Assembly (NCBI GenBank): GCA_014529385.2
Contig: CM043968.1
Coordinates: 9,546,648 to 9,610,647 of the forward strand
Source: Adiantum capillus-veneris
Taxonomy: Eukaryota > Streptophyta > Polypodiopsida > Polypodiales > Pteridaceae
Length of the DNA: 64,000 nucleotides
Reading direction: 5' to 3'
Position numbers and translations under genes: made by a program. Of the stretch, positions 10,996 through 22,204 are shown piece by piece (the first letter of the stretch is position 1; each line of letters begins with the position of its first letter). A model generated the notes under the pieces. It had not been told where the DNA came from, ran no database searches, and was given only the letters and a program-made list of their open reading frames with translations.

Positions 10996-11710
10996 ATGTT
11001 AACGTGTGATTTTTTGTAAAATTACCTAATAATGCCCTTATAATTCATCATCAAGGAAAAATTTACTGATAATATCTTCCTGACGAGTGTAAATAGTGTA
11101 TATACTATTAAAAAATCATTAAAAATAGTCCTTTTTTGTATTTTTAATCATTTTTATTGATAATGAGGCTTAAAAATAGAAAAATCCAACAAAAAATAAT
11201 AAAGTTGTGTTTTTCAACAGATTTTCTTAATTATTGGATTTTCACTTGACTTTTTTAAAGCATTTTGCTATTTTCTTTGACTTTTTCAAATAAACAGGTC
11301 AAAAATTAATAATAAATAGCAGGGAAGCTCGGATGGAAAAACGGAAGGCATGATGGTGATCAAAAAGACAAGACAAACAAGCACAAAAATTTTCAATGAA
11401 ATCAAAAGATGGAAGCGGGAAGCCTAAATTAGGCGGTCATGCCTACTTTTGTAAAATTCTTGCAGAATGAGCTACAGGAATCCGATCAGGGAAATTTTTG
11501 AGTCTAACATAAATTTCACGGCCTAGTAGAACTAACGGAGGAATCTGGGAAAATTGGTTCGGGAAGTCCGGGTATAAATATCCAAGGTAGGCTAAAACCA
11601 CCTCATTTCCACTTGCAGCCTTTGCAGAGAGAGATTTCGACCTCTTTCGTGCGACTTTTCCGGAGCCCACAGTTGACCGTTTTTAGTGCCGTCTCACACG
11701 AGACATGAGG
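10996..11710 (+). mobile_element. Probable 3' LTR of element 1
   Basis: Begins TGTTAACGTG right after the polypurine tract. It is AT-rich in its first half, has TATAAATA at 11573-11580, then a GC-richer stretch with CAGAGAGAG and GTGCCGTCTCACACG, as expected of U3-R-U5. The 3' boundary is not resolved: a possible splice donor CGTAAGTT lies at 11711. I could not align it with the LTR at 15092, which begins TGTTAGC, so the two LTRs belong to different elements or have diverged strongly. Confidence 0.5.
11573..11580 (+). promoter_or_regulatory. TATA box in LTR
   Basis: TATAAATA in the context CCGGGTATAAATATCC, about 100-130 bases before a GC-rich presumed R/U5 segment. Confidence 0.5.
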
Positions 11711-13154
11711 CGTAAGTTCTTTACTCGTCAATGATCAATTTTGTACGGCCGGTAGCTAGTCTAAAGCCCTAGAAAAAACCCTAGAAACCGAGCAGTGCAC
11801 AAAGACCTACGATCAAAATCTGACCATAACAGCCTGCCAGCTTGACCAAATCAGATGGGATTTGAACCATAGCATGCCCTAACATAATAGAACCTTTCTA
11901 TATCATCAGTTGACCATTCGGTAGGGGTCGAGGGGGTCCCCAATAGAAAAGCTAGGTTTTTGGCAAATGCCAGAATTCCGATCTGACTCCACAGATGGCT
12001 TGCTTATGAGGTCCATATACAATGTGTATGATTGGTTTGGTGAAATCAATCAAGCAAAGCCCTTGAAAAGCAAAAAATGGCTCGAAGGTTACAAAGTGTT
12101 AAATTCGACATACGGGGTCAAACTGACTCCAAATGAGACAGAATTGGACAAATTGCTTCACGACTATATTGCGGACAAGTCCAAAGCCTCGAAGTTGACC
12201 GACCAACCCAACATGCAATGTAGTCACAAAGAACGGTGATTTCAGAGTCGAATAAGCACAAAGTGATGTCGGCATGACCAAACTTGACCAAATTCAATTT
12301 AGGACTTGTTTTAGGTGTATAGAATGTGTCTAAGTCAAAAGTTGTAAGTTTTGCAAAGAATTTGTCACTGTTGTAAATAATCGTGATTATTTACTTTTGC
12401 ATCATTTTTGCTTGGAAATTGTCACCTCACCTCACCTATCATGTGTACACACCTATTACATGCCAAAAATCAAGTATGAGCCAAAATGACCACCCATTAC
12501 TTGGAAAATTGTTGAAAAAATGCAAAGAAGTCTTTGCAAGCCAATTTCTTGGTTATGGACAACATTTCTTGATCCAAATCACCTTATATCTCATATACAG
12601 GTTCTATACAATGCCTAGAAGCAGTTTGTACAGAAAAATATTAATTTTGGAAGAAAAGGTAATAATCGCGATTATTTACTTTCTAGCCAAAATTGGGAAG
12701 TTTGGATATTTTGCCATCATACATCCAAAGTACATGATGTGTTAAGCCCTCTAGCCAAGTTTGAACCAATTTGGAGCTCAAAATCTCAAATTTCCTTTAT
12801 ATCTACTGTTTCAAAGACCTAAAGCCAAAATTTGGTACCATTTTCACCCAATGCATTCAAATGAGCCCATATTTCACTCAGAGCATGTATTTGGTATATA
12901 CTTCAAGCCTATGAAGCCAAGTTTGCAAAAAGTGGAAAAAATTGCTCAGTTGTAAATAATCACGATTATTTACTTTGGTTGAAAAAAATTGTTTTGACTT
13001 CACAGTTTTGTTCCTTGAATGTTTTTATGCATTTGTGCTTGTTCAAAAATTGATTTAAAGCAAACTGGACCAAAATTGTCAGCATTTCAGACTAAAGGAC
13101 ATTTCAGAGAAAATTCCGATAAATCTGCTAACTTTTCACTCTATTCACTGAACA
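11711..13154 (+). repeat. Second leader with the same periodic palindrome
   Basis: Non-coding stretch between a donor-like CGTAAGTT (11711) and an acceptor-like TATTCACTGAACAG (to 13154) just before the gag-like ATG at 13161. The palindrome recurs at 12375-12392, 12661-12677 and 12954-12971 (one central base varies), spaced 286 and 293 bases, each followed by TTACTTT. The spacers have diverged from those at 1-1016 far more than the motif has. No other signal seen apart from a 90-codon open frame at 11967. Confidence 0.6.
11967..12239 (+). CDS. Short unrecognised open frame in leader
   Basis: A 90-codon frame from ATG to TGA with a protein-like composition (YDWFGEINQAKPLK, then ETELDKLLHDYIAD). 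I recognise no family. It lies between a retroelement LTR and the palindrome-bearing leader, so it may be a chance frame or a remnant of an upstream leader peptide. Confidence 0.25.
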   Translation: MPEFRSDSTDGLLMRSIYNVYDWFGEINQAKPLKSKKWLEGYKVLNSTYGVKLTPNETELDKLLHDYIADKSKASKLTDQPNMQCSHKER

Positions 13155-13160
13155 GGAGCC

Positions 13161-14036
13161 ATGCAAGCAGCAGAGACGGCCAAGAAGAAGCTCAACCAAA
13201 AGGAGAAGTTGCAGGAACTGCCCGCTTATCAACTAGACCCTGATTCAATCAAAGCAGCCAAGGCAGCATACCTCTCCAGAGAACAGCTAGAAGAGCATCA
13301 CACTACAGTCTTCATCGGCAGATTCAAGAGTGAAGAGAGGAAACATGTGGAGTTGCAACTCCTACCTAAGGAATTATACGATGTTGCTGCGAAGTCAGAG
13401 ACCAAAGAAGCCAACCGCAGGCTAGGACTCAGAGACTTCTATGAACAAGAGCCTTGCGGAGTGGATTTTCAGAAAGCTTACGAGCTTTTATTAACAATCA
13501 AGAAGATGGAACGGCCCAAATATCTGACACTCAAGGAAACAAGGTCGAGGTGGTCATAACCAAAGATATAGTGGCAGAGGCACTCAGACTACCTACAGAG
13601 GGAATGACCATGAGAGCAAGGGATAGGAAAACTACAGGGACTTTAACCAAAGCGACCACCACAGCTACCTTTGCAGATTTGATTCACAAACAGGTGGAAG
13701 AGCCAGCCAGATTATACCATCAGCACTTCCATTTTTTGGTAAAAAGGCACACCACCAAATCACGCGGTTTCCACCACATTTACCCAAGTTCTAAAGTCAA
13801 CAACGAGGCAACCAGTGGACCACACCCATTATGTCCTGACCACCTTGAAGGGCACCAACAAAGAAGGCAAGATCACTTACTTGGGTGCCCCGGAAGTTTT
13901 GACAAGGATAGCATACCATGTCATTGGCATGTCCGACAATCTACCATCTACCCCTAACCAAAACACCTCGATATTGGTAGCACAACCATCTTCGAGAGCT
14001 ACAAGGTCAGGAAAAGAGCTACAAATCCGATGAAGA
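13161..14036 (+). pseudogene. Gag-like gene of a non-autonomous LTR element, N-terminal part
   Basis: Starts at an ATG just after an acceptor-like site, with a charged helix (ETAKKKLNQKEKLQ). The frame changes near 13470 and again near 13770-13815. The middle part (DGTAQISDTQGNKVEVVI, then ALRLPTEG) resembles the plant retrotransposon gag-like or 'putative plant transposon protein' fold, in which a short motif ending in LPTEG is typical. The next part contains HTHYVLTTLKGTN and GAPEVLTRIAYHVIG. No protease, RT or integrase follows before the next LTR, so the element depends on others. The fold assignment is tentative. Confidence 0.5.
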
Positions 14037-14037
14037 A

Positions 14038-14733
14038 TCAGTTGACAGCTTGTCGAAAAGGCAGAGCAGCGAGAGCTCTGATAACGAGGAGAAGAAAGCG
14101 AGAAGGGAAGAAATGAAGAGAAAAGATGTGGCCACCCACCAAGAAGAGCTCGCGCAGAAACAAGCTCGCTTCAAAAGAGAAAAACACACCTACTAGCACA
14201 GTCGGCAAGCACAAGGGAAGGACCCAAAGAAATGGGTGTCGAGCGGACTTAAAGGCCCAAGAACAAATCATCACACAAGAAAAGAGGCTGAAGACCCCAC
14301 TGATACATTGGAAAAAATGTACCAAGAAGCTGAAGCCCTAAAGCTAAAGGAAGCCAAAGAAGCAAAGAGGTGGAGGAACAAAGACAAGCCGAGGAAACGG
14401 CTAGAGAAGAAGCACAAGAACAAGGTTATGAGTCTCCCCGACCCACCTCACCGCCTACCAAAAAATAGGACCATCCTATGCCAAGGCCACCACCATCACC
14501 TGAGAAAGAGAAAGCCAAAGATTTTGAGTCCACCAAAGAAACAAAATTTGCACAAGGGGCGGACCAGCAAGCGAAAGGAAAAGATAAAGAATTCAGAGCC
14601 AGAACAAGAGACTACCACTGCACAAGAGGCTAGTGCTACACAAGAGCAGCAACAACATAAAGAACATGAGCCAGAGCAAGCAGGCACCTCGTGGATGTCA
14701 TTCCTCAAGGTAAATAAGGGGGTTATGCTATGA
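14038..14733 (+). pseudogene. Charged coiled-coil/low-complexity region of the same gag-like gene
   Basis: Very rich in Lys, Glu, Gln and Arg in all three forward frames, for example SVDSLSKRQSSESSDNEEKK and EEVEQRQAEETAREEAQ-like runs, consistent with a long coiled coil followed by a Pro/Ser-rich segment. Frameshifts and stops scatter it over frames. Probably the C-terminal half of the gag-like protein. Confidence 0.45.
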
Positions 14734-14806
14734 TCTAAGTAGTCAGCCTTCCCAAGAAGTACTCTATGGCTTCTAAGCCCGGTGTATGTTCTTGCCATGA
14801 AATAAT

Positions 14807-15052
14807 ATGTTGGCGTTTGAGGAAGCTTTCTACACTGGATTCTTCACTTGGCAAATGAAGATCTTTGTGCCAGTGATTAACAACCTCACATCCAGATTTG
14901 TAGGCTACTCAGCGGTGGCGCTGCAGAACAGAGTGACCATGCAATTTCTGCAAGTGCCAGACAAAGAAAGAAAAATCAAATATCAAAAGGTACTGGATGC
15001 GCTTAAGGACCGCCTCACCAGCCATCAACGCGAAGACTATTTCAGCCTATAA
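14807..15052 (+). pseudogene. C-terminal fragment of the gag-like gene
   Basis: An 81-codon frame (EEAFYTGFFTWQMKIFVPVI near its start, DALKDRLTSHQREDYFSL at its end) stopping 29 bases before the polypurine tract at 15081. Unrecognised domain, probably the end of the element's only gene. Confidence 0.4.
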
Positions 15053-15080
15053 AGTTGTGTCAAGGGACAACACAGGCGAT

Positions 15081-15091
15081 GAGGGGGGGAA
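15081..15091 (+). other. Polypurine tract
   Basis: GAGGGGGGGAA immediately before the TGTTAGC that opens an LTR: the standard PPT/LTR junction. Confidence 0.65.
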
Positions 15092-15470
15092 TGTTAGCAA
15101 CAAGCTAACACGGATACCATTTTTCGGAGTTCTCTTTGTAAAACATTTATTATTTTGATAAATCGGGAATACTGTAACTCCTATTTTCTCGGATAAACTC
15201 TGTAATTAATGAGCCCCGGTCCGGGCTACAAGCTTCTAGATTGTATCAGCCAGTCACTTCACAGCTTTGGTAGAACTCCAGATTATTAGTTTTGACCACC
15301 CAAAAACCTTGGCTAAGGTATAAAAGCCAATTTTTGTAAGTTTTTTATAAGTTTTTGGATAAGAAATACATAGCGTGAGCTAACGGTGCTCACTCCTCTC
15401 CTTCTCGTGCTTCCTACTCCCTCCCCGGTTGTCACATTGCAGACGCGTTTGTTGCATTGCAACCGCAGGT
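15092..15470 (+). mobile_element. LTR following the gag-like element
   Basis: Opens TGTTAGCAACAAGCTAACA, which includes an 8-base inverted repeat around CAACA, directly after a polypurine tract. TATAAAAG at 15319-15326 is a plausible promoter, followed by a pyrimidine-rich stretch (CTCCTCTCCTTCTCG). The end is uncertain; a donor-like CAGGTAAGAG lies at 15466-15475. Confidence 0.55.
15319..15326 (+). promoter_or_regulatory. TATA box in LTR
   Basis: TATAAAAG in GGCTAAGGTATAAAAGCC, about 225 bases into the LTR. Confidence 0.5.
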
Positions 15471-15941
15471 AAGAGCTCTACGTATTGACATAAACACATC
15501 ACAGTAATTTGTAGCTTTTGGCGTCGTTGAACCGCGGTCTAATTTCATCATAACTAGGAATTTACACTTTCAAATAAAAAACTAGGCATATGCGGCGTAT
15601 TGGGACATCATTGCTAAGCATTTAGATGTATTTTGGGTCAAAAACGACTAGGCCAAAAATCCACTGTTGTTAATAATCGTGATTTTGGAACTTGACCTAA
15701 AGTGGGGTTTGAGACCATAAGCATGTGTGCTTAGGTCATATAAACTTTTCCTAGAAGTTTTGTTATGTTAGGATGTCATCTGATGCTGTAACAGATGCGA
15801 TTTGTTTGCCGATGAGCGATTGTCTTTTGTTGATTTCAGTCACTTGAGTGTAGGTTGAGTTAGATGCGAGTTGTTAGTTGTTTTCCGAGATATTGACACC
15901 CTCTTGTAGCCTCTATGCACTGGTCGAGTCAGCTTCATCCC
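15471..15941 (+). other. Leader-like remnant after LTR
   Basis: No coding potential. A partial copy of the leader palindrome (TAATAATCGTGATT at 15671-15684) shows that this LTR, too, is followed by the same type of leader. The similarity fades after about 15850. Confidence 0.4.
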
Positions 15942-16396
15942 ATGGATTGACAATTTAATCGTGGTTGTCACTAATACTACAATAAGATAGGATGGTGAGG
16001 TTAAACATGCGTCCCACAATGTTCACAATGGCTTTATAGACACCTTATATCTTCATCCATTGTTTATTACACAACACATCCCCAAGGGATCTTTTGTCGG
16101 GTCTACAAAACTAATGGGCTATAAAGATGAGGAAACAAAGAAGCATTCAGAAGAGGATGGCATGAACATGGATTGACAATTTAATCGTGGTTGTCACTAA
16201 TACTACAATAAGATAGGATGGTGAGGTTAAACATGCGTCCCACAATGTTCACAATGGCTTTATAGGCACCTTATATCTTCATCCATTGTTTATTACACAA
16301 CACATCCCCAAGGGATCTTTTGTCGGGTCTACAAAACTAATGGGCTATAAAGATGAGGAAACAAAGAAGCATTCAGAAGAGGATGGCATGAACATG
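15942..16396 (+). repeat. Tandem duplication, 226-bp period, two copies
   Basis: Bases 15942-16167 are repeated at 16168-16393. By eye I find one substitution (TATAGACACC versus TATAGGCACC), so the duplication is recent. It opens with ATGGATTGACAATTTAATCG. No coding content. Confidence 0.92.
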
Positions 16397-17030
16397 TGAG
16401 GATCACAACATTGATAAGCGAGAGGCAAATAAAATTTGTAGAGTAGTCGTTAAGTGTTGACGTAATCAAACAAACGAGTTTTTTGAGAATCTTACAATGA
16501 AGATTCGACAACAACTCCTTCATCATACAATGTTCTGAGTGTTGTAACACACATACATCAAAGATAGTTGAGAGAGTCATTTTCTCTAGCATTTGTCATA
16601 GATTATCTGAGGTGAAGACACCTCATTCAACCTACTATAATGACATGCCTCATTGGACCAAGTTGGGGTGACAATCAAATGAGTAGTAGAGATGTTGCCA
16701 AGGCTTTAGAACTTCACCAAAGAAATTTCAATACTCTACCATTCTTTGGCTAGAACATGATGTGGAGGAGACGTCACTTCCCTTAGACGGTTGTCATCAT
16801 CAATCGCATATAAGAAGCACCTTAACGGCTGAAATTAGGGAAATAATGTTTCAACTTTGATCTATGGAAACACGCATCTCTTTAACAGGAAAGATATTGT
16901 TGGAAAGAGAATAGGCAAGAGTGTGCATGTACTCTTTGATTTGCCTTGGGTATATTGGCCCAAACTTCTTGAGAGTGTGTCATAATGCTTTACTATGTGT
17001 TTGACTATGTGCTTGTAATCTTTTCAAAAT
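16397..17030. other. No recognisable feature
   Basis: Short frames only; nothing resembling a gene, terminal repeat or periodic structure was found. Confidence 0.5.
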
Positions 17031-18190
17031 GGTCTACAGTGCTTGAAGGTGCCTCCAACTACTTTCATGTGTATGGTAGTCCATTATAGTACTTAACCAT
17101 GCTATATAGTGCTTGACAGAGATTGATAAATGATTTCAGCTGCTCATGATTGCCTATGGGTGCATCCAAGTGCTTCAAAATATCCCCTAATGATTCCAAA
17201 CGATTCAGGGTCTTCCTAGTGCTTGAGGATCCATTCTTGTGCCTTACCATTTTTTATAGCACTCGTCCTAACTTAATGAACGATTACAAATGCATCTTAG
17301 TGCATCTGAGAGCTTCCGACTGCTTCCCAAGGGTTCTTGTTAGTGCATTACTATACTTGACTAATCTTTATGATTCTTCACAAGGCTTTATAATGCTTGT
17401 TGGTGCATTAAAGCACTTAATCATTATTTATGGTATTTAAGAGAGCTTCATAGGTGTTTACATGCCTCCAAGGGATTCTAAGTGCTTCTCACTAAGTGCT
17501 TTCATTCAATTCCAACTACTAAAAAGTTATTCAAAGTCCTACAAGCCTCCAATATCCTCTAAGTGCTCCCAAATGTCTCAGAGTGCTTCAATTTTGATTC
17601 CAAGTGTTTTTGAGTACCTTCATGTGTTGCTAAGTAATTTTGGTTGATTCTTAGTTCTTTAAAAAGCTACTAAAGGCTTCACATGTACTTGGAAGTTAAA
17701 CTGAATACTTTTGAGTGCTTTCAAGTGCTTATTCTTAAGTGCTTGCAAGGTGTTCAAAATACTTTAGAGTGCTTTCAAGTGCTTCCAAATACTTCAGAAT
17801 GCTTTAAAGAGATCATAAAAAAACTCAAGTGCTTCTGAAGAAAGTCCTTTGAGTATTGACTTATGCTTTCATGTGCCACTGAATGCTTTTTAGTGCTTCC
17901 AAGGTCTTTTGAATTCTTTCGAGTGCTTTCAAGTGCTTCTAAAAGCTTCCAAATACTTCAAAGTGCTTTAAGGAGCTCATGAAAGACTCCAAGTGCTTCA
18001 AAGTGCTTCTGAAGAAAATCCTTTGAGTTTTGTCATGTGCTTCCAAATGCTTCCATGTCCTCTTGAATACTTTTTCGTGCTTCCTAATGCTTTTGAGTGC
18101 TTTCGAATGCTTTTTTAATGCTTTCCAGTGTTGTTATGTGCTTGTGAGTGACTCTATGTGCTTCTGAGTGCATCTTAGAGCTACCCAAAT
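17031..18190 (+). repeat. Degenerate AGTGCTT repeat field
   Basis: Dozens of imperfect copies of a roughly 10-11 base unit of the type AAGTGCTTCC or AGTGCTTTCA, densest at 17700-18130 and sparser before. Smaller islands of the same repeat occur at 22430-22563 (same strand), 25720-25860 and 32230-32600 (mainly the complementary AAGCACTT form). No coding frame of interest. An old, decayed minisatellite is the simplest reading. Confidence 0.8.
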
Positions 18191-18239
18191 GTGTTTTACT
18201 ATACTTATAAGAAGTTTTCTAAAAGATCCCTAATTTTTG

Positions 18240-18715
18240 AGTCTCTTCTAAAAATAAGAAAAATAGGGTTCAATATCTATTTTGCCAAATTTTGACTTAA
18301 GATTCTTGATTGACAATATTGGAAGGTTATAAAGTAAAAAGCAAGGTCGTTTCCATGTTCTAGTAGGTTAGACGGACGTTTGGTTCAGTTTTGAAAAAAA
18401 TTGCTATTTTTAGCTTTTTTATGCTTTTAGGTGCTTTTTCGTAAAAAGCAAAGGTCGGATCCTTGATCTACATGTTCCAAGAAGCTATGGTTCAATTTTG
18501 TAAAAATCTATTTTTTGAGTGCTTTTCACACTATTTTTAGCTTTTCATGATTTTTAGTGCTTTTTAGTGAAAAGCGAATCCGCTTTCTTATTCCAGTGGA
18601 CGAGTTGAACCCATGGTTCAATTTTAGATTTTATTTTATTTTTTGCTTTTTACATTGTTTTAGCTTTTTGTGTTTTTTGGTGTTTTTGAAAAGCAATGTG
18701 CTTGTTATGTGACCT
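18240..18715 (+). repeat. Three imperfect ~120-base repeats rich in GCTTTTT/AAAAAGC
   Basis: The block 'AAAAAGC, short unique part, ATGGTTCAATTTTG, TTTTTAGCTTTTT, GGTGCTTTTT' recurs three times (starting near 18337, 18443 and 18570). AGCTTTTT and AAAAAGC occur as inverted partners, so each unit could fold. Confidence 0.55.
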
Positions 18716-19440
18716 AAACATAAAAATATTAATTTTAGTCTCCGTCAGATTTAAAATTGATCATCCGGAGCAGAAACGGGACCAAACTGGATTTTTATAG
18801 GAATTATTTTTATAAAACACAGTACCATAAATAGGCGAGGGTAATACGGGAAAGTCATAATTATGCCAGGACGTAACGGTGCTGCATAGTCTAGCTACAG
18901 TTTCCATTAGTTGGTCGGATACTGTTCACATGGCCAATTTTGCTGTAAAAATTAAATGGTAAGTGGGAGAGTTGACCACCAAAAGCTGTGGCATGTTTTT
19001 AGAAAAGACTGGAGTCTTTTCCCAAAAGCAGGAGGCTAATCCAGGCTGAGAACTATTGCTACCTGTAGCTTAGGGCATACTCTGGGCAGTTGCAGAACCT
19101 ATAAATTGACATAGAGTGCTCAGTTTTCAGTGCCGTATGTTGCATCTACTACCGCAAGGCTATACGTATCTATTATATGGAGTGGTGCAAGCTCTTCATC
19201 ACCATCTCCATAATCTCTTCTCTCTCGGGAAGAAGAAGAAGAAGAAGGATATTCTCTCTCTACTTCCTTATTATCTTCTCTCTCGTTTCACGGTGTACGC
19301 GCTCTCCGAAAGCTTTCGTGGCGGATACCTCTACGTATCTCTCATCGTCGCTCTCTTGCGGCAAAGCAAGAAGCTTTTTGACATCACCTAATCGATTCTA
19401 AAGCACAGTGAGAAGCTCTAAACTCTATAGCTATCATCTC
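18716..19440 (+). other. Possible LTR/promoter segment of unknown element
   Basis: TATAAATT at 19100-19107 is followed by a pyrimidine-rich, GC-richer stretch (CTCTCTCGG, GAAGAAGAAGAAGAAGG, CGTGTACGCGCTCTCC-like) resembling the U3-R-U5 organisation of the other LTRs here. I see no flanking PPT, PBS or target duplication, so this is only suggestive. Two overlapping short frames at 19116-19401 are not convincing genes. Confidence 0.3.
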
Positions 19441-21730
19441 TCTCTCTATGTCATTTTTCTGGGTAGTCACCCTCTGGATGATTGTTTTTTCGCATACGAG
19501 TGCATGTATGGATTAACTGAGTACATATGAAGTTGACCCATGATTATTTCATCATATTTAACATGCTGATTTATGTACATGATGCATTTATGAACACGTG
19601 CGTGCATAAAAAGCACTTTTCGTTTCACCTCATCGAGGCGGTAGGAACACAGTTATGGTTATAAATCACAACCGTTATGAATCAGCTCGAACCCTTTATA
19701 CCAGAGGTAAAAACACATTGTTTAGAACATATTCTCTCTTTGGTGTCATGTGAAAAACACGCACGAGCTAAGAGATATGGTCAAAAATAGCTTGTTGCCC
19801 ACTGCACAACCGAAATGTTTTACTCCGGGCTCCTTGGAGAACCACTATATAGATTCACCAGATGGGAAAACCCACTTAACCAATTAAAAATCTTGATGAA
19901 ACATGATGATAAATGAATTTAGGTCTCCGTTATCACCTCGAGAATGCGAATTATTAATCGCTCTATAACCGGTTTTACCTACACGTGTGGGAGTGCTACC
20001 AAGGGAGGGTACCATATGACGTCGTGAGTTAACCAAGCTATTTGTATGATTTATGGGTTTCTTTTGTGAGTTTATTTTAGTTATTAGATGCTCATAAACT
20101 TATGTGAAGGTATATGGTTAGACATCCCGAACCGCATAGGCAGACATGATTAAAGTGGCTTTCTTTTGGGGTTACCATTTGTTGCGTGAGTACCATATGG
20201 ATAAAATGATGTGATAGAGTGATAGTCTATATTATGGATCTGAGGTTTATGCATTGGTTTGAGGTCCAATAAGTTCATTTGCATGTTTTGCATACTCCCA
20301 AAAATGCCAAAAAAGTATTTTTTGCATATGTGTGAAGTTATGGTTTATGGTTGACCTAAAGGTCGGAGCTATTTTCAGCATGCTCATGGTGATCAAATGT
20401 TATCATATGATGTATGGAAACTTATGGATTGACGTGGATGCCTCATATGCATGGTTATGACTGCTTTCCACCTTTCTAGGTCAAAACTAGCTCTATGTGC
20501 TAGAGAGGTGAAATTATGATTTATGATTGACCTAAAGGTCGGAGCTGTTTTGCATCATGCTTATGGTGATGGAATGTTATCATATGATTTATGGGAACTC
20601 ATGGATTGATGTGGATGCCTCATGTGCATGGTTATAACTGCTTTCCACCTTTCTAGGTCAAAACTAGCTCTATGTGCTAGAGAGATGAAGTGCAGACGTG
20701 ATGCATCAACTTTGCATGGTTGGATGTTGTCAAAATTGGATTTTTATATCATGATTAGTTTTTGGTCAGACTCTTTTTATGCATGAAAGAATCATGTGTT
20801 AAGGGTCATATATGTGTGGACTCCAAATGATTGCAGGGGATATGTCAAACTCCAAGTGTGGGAGTTGGTACAATGTGATTATGATTCATGGTTAAGGACT
20901 GAGATTCCCTTATGGATTATGGTTGATATTATATGGTGTAAGCTGGTGTGGCTCATGGTTTTTTTTCTGGATATGGTTATGCTGCCAAAATTTTTGTAAC
21001 CATGTCATGTTCTAAAGTGGTTATGCAGGATTGGTCGTTCCTCATCCAAGTTGGGTGGAGTGCTCGTCCATGCGAGGTGATTGGAGTATGGTTTATGGTT
21101 TTGGGAATGGATCATGAAGTGATCTAGATGGTTTATGGTAGACGTGTAAGGGTAGAGACCCTGTATAGTCTAACTGCTTGGAAAAGATTGTTTGTGCATA
21201 TGAAAAGTGTCAGGGTGATTGGACTCACGTGTTATGTTTCTCATGGCAGCATTGCTACAAGACTAGGATCAACTAAATCGCTTAGCCTTAGACTAAAGGA
21301 TCGTTGACCTTGGGCTTTGCTGGATCGGGGGTGTTGTCTAGGTCTTCTTCTTTTTGTTAGGCTCATCTACACAGTTAGTGCGTCGGGGTTGAATGACCTA
21401 CATGGCTAACGCGTTGGGAATTTTGCCTTGGCTTTGCCTAAACACCCAGTGCTAGGCATTGAAGAGCCGTGGCACCTAAACTGGTATGGTTGGTGTTCAT
21501 GCCCTACCACCTACTAGTACTTGGGATCCTTTTAGAGCTCGGGTTCATGGAGGGAGATGGATCGGTCTCAACCTATGTCCGGCTCAAGTAGGTTGGAGAT
21601 GTTCTGGTTCACTCTTAGCAAAGTGAATTCTCTCTGTTCGTACTAGAGCAAAAGTCGATGGGTGGACCGGTCGATCCCTACATAGGGTCCGGTGCTCTGC
21701 TAGTTATTTTGTCATAAACTTTTTGATGTT
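19441..21730 (+). repeat. Non-coding stretch with 176-bp tandem duplication
   Basis: Bases from about 20340 to 20515 are repeated at about 20516-20690; the phrase GACCTAAAGGTCGG begins at 20353 and 20529, a 176-base period. GACCTAAAGGTC is itself an interrupted palindrome. The remainder is TATGGTT-rich and contains no recognisable gene; it could be a leader of the element whose promoter is suspected at 19100. Confidence 0.7.
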
Positions 21731-21853
21731 ATGGTATACCCAGATTTTGGCATTGCATTAATACATGGTTGCCTATTTCATTTAGACGGGGCATTTAAAG
21801 ATTCTCTGTTGTCATTTTTTCATGTCTCTGTGCACTCTATTTCACCCTCCACT

Positions 21854-21858
<5 letters not shown>

Positions 21859-21940
<82 letters not shown>
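21859..21940. repeat. (CT)n microsatellite
   Basis: About 41 uninterrupted CT units. Open frames through it encode only Leu/Ser repeats and are artefacts. Confidence 0.97.
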
Positions 21941-21943
<3 letters not shown>

Positions 21944-22204
21944 TGCAACGCGGTGTACACATATATTCACCCTCCACAATGTTATATTTTTCTTGAGTAC
22001 GCTTTCATTCATATCAACCATTCAGGGATAGCCCTAGTCGCTAGGTACCGCAGTCCAGCTCATGGCCTAAACTCCATGCTTGGTCGGGCGCTGAGAAATC
22101 CTCTCCTATGCGAATGCTTCCACAACTTCGATGTATATTGAAAATTGTATAAAAGTGTAAATTGTATATTTTGTGCATAGACCCCCGGGGAGGGGTATCT
22201 CTCA

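Noticed and set aside
19116-19401. Two overlapping 74-91 codon frames
   Set aside because: Lie in the presumed R/U5 of an LTR-like segment; composition driven by GAAGAAG and CTCTCT runs.
21731-22141. 136-codon frame across the (CT)n tract
   Set aside because: Mostly Leu/Ser from the microsatellite; no motif outside it.
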